64,000 nucleotides of DNA, from assembly GCA_020635975.1 (NCBI GenBank), contig JACJYT010000006.1, forward strand, positions 1-64,000. Reading direction: 5' to 3'. The stretch comes from Chitinophagales bacterium (lineage in GTDB: Bacteria; Bacteroidota; Bacteroidia; Chitinophagales; UBA8649). The notes under the pieces were generated by a model, which ran no database searches, had not been told where the DNA came from, and was given only the letters and a program-made list of their open reading frames with translations. The stretch's first letter is position 1, and every line of letters starts with the position of its first letter. The translations under genes were made by a program, and so were the position numbers. Shown here piece by piece: positions 51,875 to 61,544 of the stretch.

Positions 51875-54418
51875 CTAAAATCTGTAGGTAATATTTGCGA
51901 AATAGCTAATTCCATTACCATAAAAATACTTGTTTTGGAATTTTTGAACATTCTTATCTTCAAAATCAAAACGATTATTTTCAAATCCTATTGCTACAAA
52001 ATTCTTGTTATTCGTTAGGTTGCTCACACCCAAATTAAAAACTAAAGCATGAGAACCCTTAATTTTATCGAAGGTGCTACCCAAGTACCAAGTATAGCCT
52101 GCAAACAAATCAATAGAAAACTGGTTAGCGTACATTTCTTGATCCAATATTTCATCTTTTAAAGGTCCATCTTCTACTAAATCTAAAGCTAAAGCTGTTC
52201 TTCTTACTGGATTTACATCAATCCAATTTCTAGCTGTGTAATTAAAATTAGTATTCAAAAAGAAAGAGTTGTAATTAAAACTCAAGCCACCTGTATAGGC
52301 TAATTCTGGCGTGTTCCCTACATGATAATTTTTCCAATAAACTTCTTCCTGACGGATTACTTCAGAATTATTATCTATGGTAACGGTCGCTTCTGGTCGA
52401 GAGATATACGTATATCTACCGTAACCGCAAGCCGAATTCAAACTCAGCCATTTCGTAAGTTTTAAACTAAAGGCTAATTCTAAGCCCATGTGCTGCCTGT
52501 CTATGCCAGATAAGGTATAATTTACAAAGGTTCGTTCTTCATCATGGTAGAAAGGCGTTGTTTCCGTAAGGTTTCTCATTTGCAGATAGTAAGCCATAAG
52601 GTTCAGCTTCAGCCTATCTGATCTTAAAATATACCCTAGTTCTCCACCAAAGTGTTGCTCGTTAGCTAAGCCTTCAACCACCTGATTTCTTGTTCTAGCA
52701 GAAACAAAAGCATTTGCAAATAAAGGCGCTCTCGTTTCGTAAATACCATTGGCAACAATAAAGTTTCTTCCATTAATTTTGTAGGTAGCACCTGCCTTTA
52801 CCCCATAGTTAAAGAAGTTCTGTACTTCCGATTTTCCCAAAGAATTATCGATAAACAAGCCACTTTGATTATTCCCCTTTCTATAAAAAGAAGTCATCGA
52901 AGCTTTAGCTTGGGTAAAGAAATCTACCTTTCTAAAATTGAAATCTAAGGTTGTCCAAAGATCTGCATATTGAATAGAAGAATTATAATTATAACCGTAA
53001 GTATCCCCTTCATAAATCACGCGATCTGGATTTTGTAAATCATGTTGGCGTATGGTATCCAAACCCGATGTTACTTGATTTGCAGTAGCTCTTTCTGCAA
53101 ACTGATTGTAATTCAAATGGAAATCTGCCCCAAGTAAATCTTTAGCTACTTGATAAAAGTGCTTGTTTTGATTAATATAATCTAAACCAAAACTCAAGTC
53201 TACCTTCTTACTTATTACGGTGTTCATAGAAGTAGAAAAGTTAAATTTCTTTTCGTCTTCTCTTCTTTCCACAACTAAATACTTTGCTCGGTTTCCAACT
53301 AGATTTTCAATGGTTCCATTGTTGTTTACATTCTCAAAAGTGTCTCTATTTAGAGGATTCATGTTTTGTTCGTACAAACTGTTCCAATCTAATTGTAATT
53401 CTTCAGGATGTTCAGCAAAATAAGCATTCATAGCTGCGAAAGTTGCCGTATCGCCTAAATCTAATTGATAAGTAGGTAAATAACGGTAATAATCCGGACG
53501 AGGATCTGCAGCATTGTACCAATCTAAATCTGTTTCTCCATTTCTACCTGCTAAAATAGAGGCACTCGTTAACCAAGTCGTTTTGTCGCTAATTTTAAAC
53601 TCGTAAGTTAAAGCAGCCATAGGCAAATGTTGGTGTACCATTTTGCGATTACGTATAACCCCATCATACATTCCCCAATTCGGATTAGCTAAATTACTTC
53701 CTGCAAGTTCATAATATTCCTTGGTAGCAGGAGCTAATTTCCCTCTTTTCAAGTTCACTCCTAAGCCAGTAAGCGTAAGGCTGTGTTTGTGTCCAAATCG
53801 TTTCTCAAGAGCCGCGAAATAAGAATAAGCATCATAGGGAGTTCCTTGCACATAGCCAGATTCGGCATAACGCTTTGAAGCACTAAGAGAAAGAGCCCAG
53901 CCTTTTCCAAAATTCCCTGAATTATAAGTTGCCATTAATCTGTGGTCATAATTTCTATTACTGTTGGCATAACTTACATTGAACCCAGCATATTGGTTGT
54001 GTGGACGAGGGTCAATAGTATTGGCGGTACCAATACCTACAAAACCAAAAGTATTTTGCATTAAGCCATTCGTATTATAGCCTCTGTTGTTAATTACATG
54101 ATTCAGGCCACCCCAAATATTATAATTAACTTGTCCGTTTTCTAGGTCTTGATAAGGCATTCCTAAAAACCAAACATTCCCATACTCTCTTCCGATACCA
54201 CGTCTACTAAAAAAAGATTCTCCCCCTAAATTCCATTGTGCTGCATTACCGTAGATATCTCTAAAATCTAAAAGCAGACTTCTGGAGTAAGGCTTGGTCT
54301 CCTTATCGAATTCTTGAAAATCGGCTACATCCATAGTTGGAATCTCATCGTCCTGAGCAAGGACAAGACCTCCGAATAAAAAACTAAAAATTAAGCCAAG
54401 TAGCAGTTGATGCTTCAT
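51875..54418 (-). CDS. TonB-dependent outer-membrane receptor
   Basis: 847 residues. Signal peptide (LVLAQ), a short TonB-box-like acidic stretch (DDEIPTMDVADFQEF), a plug (GNVWFLGMPYQDLENGQVNYNIWGGLNHV) and a long beta-barrel ending in aromatic FANITYRF. It lacks the N-terminal carboxypeptidase-regulatory-like domain common in Bacteroidota receptors. Substrate unknown. A TAACTTTG -7 box is at 54455-54462 (minus). Confidence 0.85.
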   Translation of the reverse strand: MKHQLLLGLIFSFLFGGLVLAQDDEIPTMDVADFQEFDKETKPYSRSLLLDFRDIYGNAAQWNLGGESFFSRRGIGREYGNVWFLGMPYQDLENGQVNYNIWGGLNHVINNRGYNTNGLMQNTFGFVGIGTANTIDPRPHNQYAGFNVSYANSNRNYDHRLMATYNSGNFGKGWALSLSASKRYAESGYVQGTPYDAYSYFAALEKRFGHKHSLTLTGLGVNLKRGKLAPATKEYYELAGSNLANPNWGMYDGVIRNRKMVHQHLPMAALTYEFKISDKTTWLTSASILAGRNGETDLDWYNAADPRPDYYRYLPTYQLDLGDTATFAAMNAYFAEHPEELQLDWNSLYEQNMNPLNRDTFENVNNNGTIENLVGNRAKYLVVERREDEKKFNFSTSMNTVISKKVDLSFGLDYINQNKHFYQVAKDLLGADFHLNYNQFAERATANQVTSGLDTIRQHDLQNPDRVIYEGDTYGYNYNSSIQYADLWTTLDFNFRKVDFFTQAKASMTSFYRKGNNQSGLFIDNSLGKSEVQNFFNYGVKAGATYKINGRNFIVANGIYETRAPLFANAFVSARTRNQVVEGLANEQHFGGELGYILRSDRLKLNLMAYYLQMRNLTETTPFYHDEERTFVNYTLSGIDRQHMGLELAFSLKLTKWLSLNSACGYGRYTYISRPEATVTIDNNSEVIRQEEVYWKNYHVGNTPELAYTGGLSFNYNSFFLNTNFNYTARNWIDVNPVRRTALALDLVEDGPLKDEILDQEMYANQFSIDLFAGYTWYLGSTFDKIKGSHALVFNLGVSNLTNNKNFVAIGFENNRFDFEDKNVQKFQNKYFYGNGISYFANITYRF

Positions 54419-54454
54419 TTGTTAAATTTAACTCTTGATAATTATAAATCCGTG

Positions 54455-54462
54455 CAAAGTTA
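54455..54462 (-). promoter_or_regulatory. -7 box TAACTTTG for the TonB receptor operon
   Basis: Minus-strand TAnnTTTG match, 36 bp before the receptor start; the divergent gene has its own copy. Confidence 0.45.
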
Positions 54463-54541
54463 AAGTTTTGTATTGATATAAAATTAGTAAAACATTAAAG
54501 TAGAGTTAATAAATATCCCCAGTTTTAAAGAAAGTAGTGCT

Positions 54542-54549
54542 TAACTTTG
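54542..54549 (+). promoter_or_regulatory. -7 box TAACTTTG for the nuclease-OmpA gene
   Basis: Plus-strand TAnnTTTG match, 26 bp before the ATG; mirrors the box of the divergent receptor. Confidence 0.45.
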
Positions 54550-54575
54550 CAAGTATCTTTTTAAAAAGAAATTAA

Positions 54576-56669
54576 ATGAAAAAAATCCTTTTTTTATTCT
54601 TAGTTATAGTATCAACAAGGCTTTTAGCTCAAGAAACTCCTTATCAAGTTGCCAGTATAGCATTTTACAACCTAGAGAATTTTTTCGACACCGACAGCTC
54701 TATGCAGTCTATAAATGTGGATAAATTAAATCAAGGTCAAGCCGATTATGTAGAGGCAATGACCTATGATGCTGGCGAATATTATACCTCTAGATGGCAA
54801 AGTATTTACGAAAACATAGGAATCTCTAAGTCGGAAATAGATATGGCAGCTTTTCCAAAAATTCCGGTAGCTGCCCTGTATTACATTAAGCCGACTCCAA
54901 AACTTTACGAAGATAAAAACCACAAAAAGATTAGTAAAAAGGATCTTCGAAGCTTATTAGATAGTGATGATAAGTGGTTTAGTAAGCAAGAATTTCAAGA
55001 CTTAATAAAGAACAATGAATATATAGAGGTAGAAGCCACTGAAATTGTATCGAAAGTTAGCGATTTCGACAACACTCCTTTAGGTAGCAGACAATACACC
55101 CAAGAGGTTTATGAAGACAAGATAAACAAACTAGCTACGGTAATTGCAGAAATTGGCACCAAGTATTCTAAAGATGGACCAGCATTAATTGGCTTAGCAG
55201 AAATTGAAAACACCAGAGTTTTGAATGATTTAGCTGCGAATTCTAAAATTAAAAATAGAAATTACCAAGTAGTTCATTACGATGGTATGTATTCTAGAGG
55301 TGTAGATGTTGCCTTATTATATCAAGCCAAGTATTTTGAAGTACTAGCTACCCACACCATCATCTTACCCTATTATAACGACCCAAAGAAAAAGCAAGAT
55401 AGATATTACACTAGAGATATCCTTTGGGTTGAAGGTCTACTTTTGGGTGAACCTGTTCATATTTTTGTAAATCACTGGCCCTCTAGAAGAGGCGGTGAGG
55501 CAAAGTCGAGCTATGGTAGAGAGTTAGGGGCTCAGATGTGTAAAAACGTCATTGATTCCTTAATGCAAATAGATCCAAACACCCAAGTATTAGTGATGGG
55601 CGATTTGAATGATGACCCTACAAACACTAGTGTTAAAACTACACTTGGGGCAAAGAGAAAGATAGAAGATGTGCAAGATGGTGACATGTATAATCCATTG
55701 TTTTCGGACTATAAAAAAGGATATGGCTCCTTGGCTTACAGAGGAAGCTGGAATCTATTTGATCAAATCCTTACCTCTTCATCTTTTGTAAACCAACAAG
55801 AAGAAACTTGGAAATTGCATAAAGCGGAAGTGGTGTATAACCAAGATTGGATCAATCGTTCTGGTGGTTACGAAGGCGGACCAAATCGCTCTTATGGCGG
55901 CAATAATTATCAAGGTGGATTTTCGGATCACCTACCCTCCATTATTTATTTGAAAAGACTTAAGCCTGAAGATAAGGATGAAGATGGTGTTGCTGACAAG
56001 GATGATGAATGTCCAAAACTAGCTGGCCCAAAAGAATTGAATGGTTGTCCAGATTCGGATGGCGATGGCATTGCCGATAAAAATGATCTTTGTCCTCAAT
56101 TAAAAGGTTTAGAAGCTTTCAAGGGCTGTCCAGATACCGATGAGGATGGTATAGAAGATGGCAAAGATGCTTGTCCAAATGAAAAAGGCGAAAAAGATAA
56201 TAATGGTTGTCCCTACAAAGACAGCGATAAGGATGGCATCTTTGATAAAGATGATAATTGTCCAGAAACTTATGGACCTAGAGAAAACAGAGGTTGCCCT
56301 GAACAAAGCGAAGAAATAAAAAAAGTAGTTCAATCTAACTTCGAAAACTTAGAATTTGAAACTGGGAAAGCTAATATTAAAAAAAGCAGCGAGAAAGATC
56401 TTAAAGACTTAGCTAAAGTTTTAAATGAAAATAAAGATTTAGTGCTAGTAATTAGTGGGCACGCTGATGACACTGGAGAAGCTGAAGCAAATATGCTGCT
56501 TTCCGAAAATAGAAGCAAAGCTGTAAAAGCCTTCTTGGTTAATTTAGGTGTTGAAGAAGGAAGAATCACTACACTGCACTACGGAGATACGAAACCACTA
56601 GCTTCTAACGATACAGCAGAAGGAAGAAAATTAAACAGAAGAGTGGAGTTAGAAGTAAAAGCAAAATAG
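54576..56669 (+). CDS. Secreted endonuclease/exonuclease/phosphatase-TSP3-OmpA fusion
   Basis: 697 residues. Signal peptide (TRLLAQ). EEP nuclease domain (about 30-465) with FYNLENFFDT, LIGLAEIENTRVL, HIFVNHWPSRRGG, VMGDLNDDPTN and GFSDHLPS, the complete DNase I-like catalytic set. Thrombospondin type 3 repeats (about 465-580: DKDEDGVADKDDECP and three more) that bind calcium. OmpA C-terminal domain (NLEFETGKANIKKSSEKDL, GHADDTGEAEANMLLSENRS). Suggests a DNase or phosphodiesterase held at the outer membrane by peptidoglycan binding. Divergent from the TonB receptor/DUF5689 pair. Confidence 0.9.
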   Translation: MKKILFLFLVIVSTRLLAQETPYQVASIAFYNLENFFDTDSSMQSINVDKLNQGQADYVEAMTYDAGEYYTSRWQSIYENIGISKSEIDMAAFPKIPVAALYYIKPTPKLYEDKNHKKISKKDLRSLLDSDDKWFSKQEFQDLIKNNEYIEVEATEIVSKVSDFDNTPLGSRQYTQEVYEDKINKLATVIAEIGTKYSKDGPALIGLAEIENTRVLNDLAANSKIKNRNYQVVHYDGMYSRGVDVALLYQAKYFEVLATHTIILPYYNDPKKKQDRYYTRDILWVEGLLLGEPVHIFVNHWPSRRGGEAKSSYGRELGAQMCKNVIDSLMQIDPNTQVLVMGDLNDDPTNTSVKTTLGAKRKIEDVQDGDMYNPLFSDYKKGYGSLAYRGSWNLFDQILTSSSFVNQQEETWKLHKAEVVYNQDWINRSGGYEGGPNRSYGGNNYQGGFSDHLPSIIYLKRLKPEDKDEDGVADKDDECPKLAGPKELNGCPDSDGDGIADKNDLCPQLKGLEAFKGCPDTDEDGIEDGKDACPNEKGEKDNNGCPYKDSDKDGIFDKDDNCPETYGPRENRGCPEQSEEIKKVVQSNFENLEFETGKANIKKSSEKDLKDLAKVLNENKDLVLVISGHADDTGEAEANMLLSENRSKAVKAFLVNLGVEEGRITTLHYGDTKPLASNDTAEGRKLNRRVELEVKAK

Positions 56670-56681
56670 TAAGGCAGCATT

Positions 56682-57239
56682 GTGGTGAGTTTACAATTAC
56701 AAATAGAAGCTATTTTATTTGCAGCAGAACAAGCGGTTAGTGTTTTAGATCTCTATAATACTTTTGCAAGTATGGATTTGGAAACGAGTGAGGATGAGAT
56801 TCTTAATGAGCTCAATAAAATCAAGACTAAATACAAAGGAGAAGAATTTGTTTTTGAATTAGTTAAATCTGGCGGGGGTTATTCTTTTCTTAGCAAGGCA
56901 GAACACCACGAACTAATAGCTAAATTTTTAAATCAGAAAGCCAACAAAAAACTATCCACTGCGGCAATGGAAACGCTTTCTATTATTGCCTATAAGGATG
57001 GCGTTACCAAGTCGGAAATTGAACAAATTAGAGGTGTAAATGCCGATTACACAGTGCATAAGCTTTTAGAAAAAGAGCTTATTATTATTGCAGGCAAGGC
57101 CGAAGCTCCTGGTCGACCAATATTATACAAGGTAAGCCCTTTATTTCTCGATTATTTTGGCATCAACTCTATAAGCGAGTTACCTCAGATGAAAGATGTG
57201 CTTACTCCAGAGGAGAATTCTCTAGGAGAGGCACAATAA
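56682..57239 (+). CDS. scpB: SMC-Scp complex subunit ScpB
   Basis: 185 residues. Winged-helix pair with LQIEAILFAAEQAV and the signature SIIAYKDGVTKSEIEQIRGVNADYTVHKLLEKELI then GKAEAPGRPILYKVS. Part of the chromosome-condensing SMC-ScpA-ScpB complex. GTG start; a second GTG follows at 56685. Confidence 0.92.
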   Translation: MVSLQLQIEAILFAAEQAVSVLDLYNTFASMDLETSEDEILNELNKIKTKYKGEEFVFELVKSGGGYSFLSKAEHHELIAKFLNQKANKKLSTAAMETLSIIAYKDGVTKSEIEQIRGVNADYTVHKLLEKELIIIAGKAEAPGRPILYKVSPLFLDYFGINSISELPQMKDVLTPEENSLGEAQ

Positions 57240-57254
57240 GAAAAATTAAGCTTT

Positions 57255-57770
57255 ATGGGTCCCATACTTCTCATACGATGCAAGGTAAATGTTTATGCCT
57301 CCATTGGGATGATTATTTTTGGACTTGCCGCCTTAGCTATTTCCGCTTGGCTTATCATAATTGGCTATTCTCTATGGTGGTTAATTTTAACAGCTTTCGG
57401 ACTTTTTTGTATTCTCAATTGGACAAAAATACTTCTAGACGGGAGCAGAACTTTGGTTTTTTATATTCAAAACGGCTGGCTCTATTTCAGTTTTGAAAAG
57501 AGCAAGAAAATAGTAGCCAAGTTAGACGAGATAGAAAAAGGAGAATACTATTCTTCAAAATTTGAATTAGCTGAGGTAGAAAAGTTTTGGCGACATATTT
57601 ATATATCGGATGGCAACACACACGAAGATGAGCTTTGGATTAAATACCAAGGAGAAAAAGTAAGACTAGCTGATTTGCATGAATACGAAAGTAACTTAAG
57701 CGACAAGGATTTATTGGCTATCGCGCATTTTTTAAAGTACCACCAGCCCAAGCTTAGTTTAGGAAAGTAA
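57255..57770 (+). CDS. Hypothetical membrane protein
   Basis: 171 residues with two N-terminal membrane helices (about 14-38 and 40-55) and a cytosolic part with FEKSKKIVAKLDEIEKGEYYSS and EYESNLSDKDLLAIAHFLKYHQP. No family recognised. 15 bp after scpB, possibly co-transcribed. Confidence 0.65.
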   Translation: MGPILLIRCKVNVYASIGMIIFGLAALAISAWLIIIGYSLWWLILTAFGLFCILNWTKILLDGSRTLVFYIQNGWLYFSFEKSKKIVAKLDEIEKGEYYSSKFELAEVEKFWRHIYISDGNTHEDELWIKYQGEKVRLADLHEYESNLSDKDLLAIAHFLKYHQPKLSLGK

Positions 57771-57779
57771 ATTGCCTTC

Positions 57780-58373
57780 TTAGCCTCTTCTTCTTTCTAG
57801 AAGAACCATCATCATTAAGCCTAATAAAACTCTTAATTCTTCTCCAACCTCGTACTCAGCCAATTTTTCATACTTAAAACGACGACCAAAAAAAGATTTT
57901 TCTTTAGAAAAGCGGCCCACTAAAGTGCCATCGGGTCTTGTTACAGCATAGCTTGGGTTAAAAAAATAGCCCGTAAAAAAGTTTAAGATTGGAATTTCTT
58001 TGCATACACCATCCCAAAACTTAACCCAGGGATTCTCTTCTTGTATCAGAAGGTCTTGATCGCCATTGGTATCAAAAAGCTCATAACGAGATTTCCACAA
58101 AGAAGCCCAGCCTTTTCTTCCTACCTTACCTAAAGCTAGTTCAGAATCTGCAGCGCTAAAGCTATAAACGGTGTTAAAATCTAGCCATTTATCTGCTCGA
58201 ATATGAAACAATTCCTTGGCTTTAGATTCATCCGAATAAACGATAACCTCTTCTTTCAGTTTAAACATTTTTTGTCGAACGTAAGCAATACTAACTCCAT
58301 TCGCGTCTTTAGCGATAAAATCGTTGCTAAAGGTGCTTATCTTAAACTCAAAATTTAAAGGATAATTGAACAT
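57780..58373 (-). CDS. LURP-one/tubby-like (YxjI) protein
   Basis: 197 residues from ATG 58373; the frame extends to 58469 but that part covers the tRNA-His gene and its terminator. Beta-barrel pattern with hydrophobic central helix: NFEFKISTFSNDFIAKDANG, YVRQKMFKLKEEVIVYSDES, and C-terminal RFSKEKSFFGRRFKYEKLAEYEVGE followed by a hydrophobic LRVLLGLMMMVLL stretch. LURP-one-related and scramblase-like proteins share this fold; function unknown. Confidence 0.75.
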   Translation of the reverse strand: MFNYPLNFEFKISTFSNDFIAKDANGVSIAYVRQKMFKLKEEVIVYSDESKAKELFHIRADKWLDFNTVYSFSAADSELALGKVGRKGWASLWKSRYELFDTNGDQDLLIQEENPWVKFWDGVCKEIPILNFFTGYFFNPSYAVTRPDGTLVGRFSKEKSFFGRRFKYEKLAEYEVGEELRVLLGLMMMVLLERRRG

Positions 58374-58397
58374 AAACTTGCATTTTATTGATAAAAA

Positions 58398-58424
58398 AAA
58401 GAGGCTTATTAAATAAGCCTCTTT
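58398..58424 (-). terminator. Terminator after tRNA-His
   Basis: AAAGAGGCTTA / TAAGCCTCTTT stem (11 bp) followed on the minus strand by a run of eight T. Confidence 0.85.
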
Positions 58425-58427
58425 AAG

Positions 58428-58501
58428 GGTGGATGAGGGGATTCGAACCCCCGACCAATGGAACCACAAACCACTACTCTAACCAGCTGAGCTACAACCA
58501 C
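58428..58501 (-). tRNA. tRNA-His(GTG)
   Basis: Minus strand, 74 nt plus an encoded G-1 at 58502. Acceptor GTGGTTG/CATCCAC, D-arm AGCTCAGCTGGTTAGAG, anticodon loop TTGTGGT (GTG), T-arm CGGGGGTTCGAATCCCCTC, discriminator C73, the His identity elements. The acceptor has one T-T mismatch and the anticodon stem has a T31-T39 mismatch. Confidence 0.93.
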
Positions 58502-58562
58502 CATTTTAACGTAAAGACCTTAGCCTTAAACGGAGCGTAAAGATAAGGCTTAATTTAGAATA

Positions 58563-59378
58563 TCAAATAGTTTCGCTATTGTATTTTACTATAATTTTTC
58601 TCTCCACCGGATTAAATGGACTAGAAACTAAATTTCCTTCTGCATCCAATAATTCTAAAGCTATAGTATTTTCACCTTCCGCTAAACCTTCAATAAAATA
58701 AGGCATCCATTTTTCTAGATCGAAACTTACGCCATTTATTGTTGCTCTCACCGTATAGCCTTGGTCTTCGAGATTCGTATTTACTAAGTAAAAATCTAGC
58801 ATAACTTTATTGGCATCTGCACCTTCATAGGTTCCTTTAGGTCTACTGTAAAACAGATGGGCGGCATGTTCATCAAAATTATCTTCCGCCGCATTGGTAT
58901 TAAACTCTGTCAACACATAAGCTTCTGGATTTTTTAAACTCATGTGGTAAGAACGAGAAAGGAAGGCAAGTAATACGTGATGCCCTTCATTAATATTCTT
59001 TTCAAACTCTGCCTCGTAATGGGCCGTATAAGGTTCATTATCCCATATATAATGAATATGCTGTCCTTGTCCAGAGTTAGCACATTGTCCGCTAAGTACA
59101 TCCGAAGTAGGTACTGCTAGGTCGTAATTCATCACTTCAAAACGAAACGTCTGTGTTCCGGTATCTTGAACCCCTGACTCTGGAGCAATTAAACTTAGAC
59201 TAGCATTTTTAAATTCTGTAGCGTTTTGATTAGAACTCAGCTTAATGCCATCCTTTTCCATTACTATTTCTACAAGTTCTTCGGGGCTTTCTTCAAGTAT
59301 TTCTGTATTATTAGAATTCTCTTTGCATGCAAACAAAAAGAGCGTTGCAAGCGAAATAAAGGCTAAATATTTTTTCAT
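58563..59378 (-). CDS. Hypothetical lipoprotein
   Basis: 271 residues. Lipobox LFLFACKE, acidic linker, then a beta-rich domain with SGQCANSGQGQHIHYIWDNEPYTAHY and NEGHHVLLAFLSRSYHMSLKN; the His-rich segments could bind a metal such as copper, given the divergent copper ATPase 87 bp away. No named family. Confidence 0.7.
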   Translation of the reverse strand: MKKYLAFISLATLFLFACKENSNNTEILEESPEELVEIVMEKDGIKLSSNQNATEFKNASLSLIAPESGVQDTGTQTFRFEVMNYDLAVPTSDVLSGQCANSGQGQHIHYIWDNEPYTAHYEAEFEKNINEGHHVLLAFLSRSYHMSLKNPEAYVLTEFNTNAAEDNFDEHAAHLFYSRPKGTYEGADANKVMLDFYLVNTNLEDQGYTVRATINGVSFDLEKWMPYFIEGLAEGENTIALELLDAEGNLVSSPFNPVERKIIVKYNSETI

Positions 59379-59465
59379 CTTAATTTATTTTGGTGAATTA
59401 TTATCCTACAAAATTGATTAAACTTATTAAGAAAGCAAATTTATAAGCTGTAGATTTATCAAATA

Positions 59466-61544
59466 ATGGCCAGTATAACAGAAAATAACACAAAAAGCAT
59501 AAAAGTAGATGGCATGACCTGCATTAATTGTGCTATTAATGTAGAAAATGCTGTAAAAAAAGCAGGAATTCAAAATGCCCATGTCAACTTTGCGAGCAAA
59601 GAACTCATTTACGAAGACGAACAAAAAATAAGTTTAGCTGCCATCGAATTAGCCATTAAAGGAGCTGGATACAGTATTTTGAAAGAAAATACAAAATCAT
59701 CTTGGCTACAAAATTTGCTTATCACATTTAGCTTTTTAGTTGCTGCCTATTTTATCCTAGCCATGTTCTTAAAACACGGAACGCTTCCTCTAGAAATTGA
59801 CTTAGTATTAGCTGCACTAAGTTTAGGCATAGCTTTCTATAAATTCGGGAAAGGGGCTTTCTATTCTTTAAAGTCGGGATCGGCCAATATGTATGTACTC
59901 ATATTATTGGGTGCTACAACTGCTTTTTGCTTTAGTATTTACTTGATCTTGAGTGGACAAGGACAGCATCTTTACTTTGAAACCACTGCGGTTTTAGTAG
60001 CCTTAGTTCTTATTGGCGATATTATAGAAGAAAAGGCCATACAGAAAACGATTAGTGCCTTTAGTTCTCTAGCTGAAAAAAAAGTGAGTAAAGCCAAGCG
60101 TTTGAAAGAGGGCCAATTGGAAGAAGTTAGCATTAATGCTTTAAAAGTTGGAGACAAAGTTCAGGCTAACTTGGGTGACGAAATTCATGCAGAAGGAAAA
60201 GTAATCGAAGGAACTGCCCTTTTGAGCGAAGCTATAATAAGCGGAGAAGCCTTGCCCATTCAAAAAGAAATTGGCGCAAGTGTCATAGCAGGATCTCAAG
60301 TTATTGAAGGAAATCTGGTGTACGAAGTACGGAAAAGCCCTCTATTTTCGACCAAAGCAATGATCCATAAATTAGTTCAGGAAGCGAGCGGTAAAAAAGC
60401 TGATGTGCAAAAACTTGCGGACAGAATATCCGCCTTCTTTGTGCCTTTAATTATTGCTGTGGCGGTACTGAGCTTCTTGATAAACTATTTTGGTTTTAAC
60501 ACGGGACTCGAGCAAGCCTTGATACGAAGTGTCGCTATCTTGGTGATTTCTTGTCCTTGCGCTATGGGCTTAGCAACACCGATTGCCATTTTTGTAGGAC
60601 TAGGTAAAATGACAAAATATGGTATTTTGATAAAGAATGCTAATGTATTTGAAAATTTCGCTGAGATTGACCAAATTATTTTTGACAAAACTGGCACCTT
60701 GACAACGGGTAAATTCAAAATAGCCAATTATCAAAGCTATAAGCTTGATGATGCGCAAACTAAGGCTATAATATTAGCTTTAGAGAGCAGGTCTTCGCAC
60801 CCGATTGCTTCTTCTATTATAGAAGAACTTAAAAATATTAAAGCAGCTCCTTTAAGAAATATTGTAGAAGAAATGGGAAAGGGCATGCAAGGGCATGATG
60901 AAGCAAACAATTTGTATCAATTTGGAAGTGCCAGCTATACCCAGCAGGATACCATAATGGCAGATTTATTTCTGTGTAAAAATGGCGAACTGATAGCTAG
61001 TTTAGATTTAGAAGATACGCTAAAAAGTGGCGTTAAAGAGAGTATGGACTATTTTCAAAAAAAGAAAATAGCGCCTTTAGTTTTAAGTGGCGATAAAAAG
61101 GAAAAATGCAAGCAACTAGCAGCAAATTTAGAAGTGGAAGTTATTGGTGAGCTAAGGCCTGAAGATAAATTAGCCAAAATAGAAAGCTTAGCTACAGGCA
61201 GCAAGGCCATGTTGGGCGATGGCGTTAATGACGCTCCTTCCCTTTCTTTAGTCAATGTGGGAATTAGTTTTGTGGATGCTAGTAATTTGGCTGTAGAATC
61301 TAGTGATGTTATTTTAATGAATCCAGATTTTGCAAGTGTTAAACGCGCCCACCAAATTGCGCAACAAGTCTATCAAACCATCCAACAAAATTTGTTTTGG
61401 GCTTTTGCCTACAATTTAATTGCTATTCCTTTGGCCGCCTTTGGCTATATTAATCCGATGTTGGCTGCTTTTTTTATGATATTCTCTGACTTGGTTGTAG
61501 TTGGAAATGCTTTTTATTTGAAAATTAGAGAAATAGAGAAATAG
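59466..61544 (+). CDS. copA: Copper-transporting P1B-type ATPase (CopA-like)
   Basis: 692 residues. N-terminal HMA domain with GMTCINCA (Cys19, Cys22), eight membrane helices, CPC ion site in SCPCAMGLATPIAIF, phosphorylation motif FDKTGTLTTG, SHPIASSI nucleotide-binding motif, MLGDGVNDAPSL hinge. Exports Cu+ from the cytoplasm or loads cuproenzymes. The last codons (KIREIEK and the TAG) lie in the first units of an 8-bp-period repeat array, so the natural C terminus may have been reshaped. Confidence 0.92.
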   Translation: MASITENNTKSIKVDGMTCINCAINVENAVKKAGIQNAHVNFASKELIYEDEQKISLAAIELAIKGAGYSILKENTKSSWLQNLLITFSFLVAAYFILAMFLKHGTLPLEIDLVLAALSLGIAFYKFGKGAFYSLKSGSANMYVLILLGATTAFCFSIYLILSGQGQHLYFETTAVLVALVLIGDIIEEKAIQKTISAFSSLAEKKVSKAKRLKEGQLEEVSINALKVGDKVQANLGDEIHAEGKVIEGTALLSEAIISGEALPIQKEIGASVIAGSQVIEGNLVYEVRKSPLFSTKAMIHKLVQEASGKKADVQKLADRISAFFVPLIIAVAVLSFLINYFGFNTGLEQALIRSVAILVISCPCAMGLATPIAIFVGLGKMTKYGILIKNANVFENFAEIDQIIFDKTGTLTTGKFKIANYQSYKLDDAQTKAIILALESRSSHPIASSIIEELKNIKAAPLRNIVEEMGKGMQGHDEANNLYQFGSASYTQQDTIMADLFLCKNGELIASLDLEDTLKSGVKESMDYFQKKKIAPLVLSGDKKEKCKQLAANLEVEVIGELRPEDKLAKIESLATGSKAMLGDGVNDAPSLSLVNVGISFVDASNLAVESSDVILMNPDFASVKRAHQIAQQVYQTIQQNLFWAFAYNLIAIPLAAFGYINPMLAAFFMIFSDLVVVGNAFYLKIREIEK

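Noticed and set aside
58374..58469. N-terminal extension of the LURP-like gene
   Set aside because: It would translate tRNA-His and its terminator; ATG 58373 is the sensible start.
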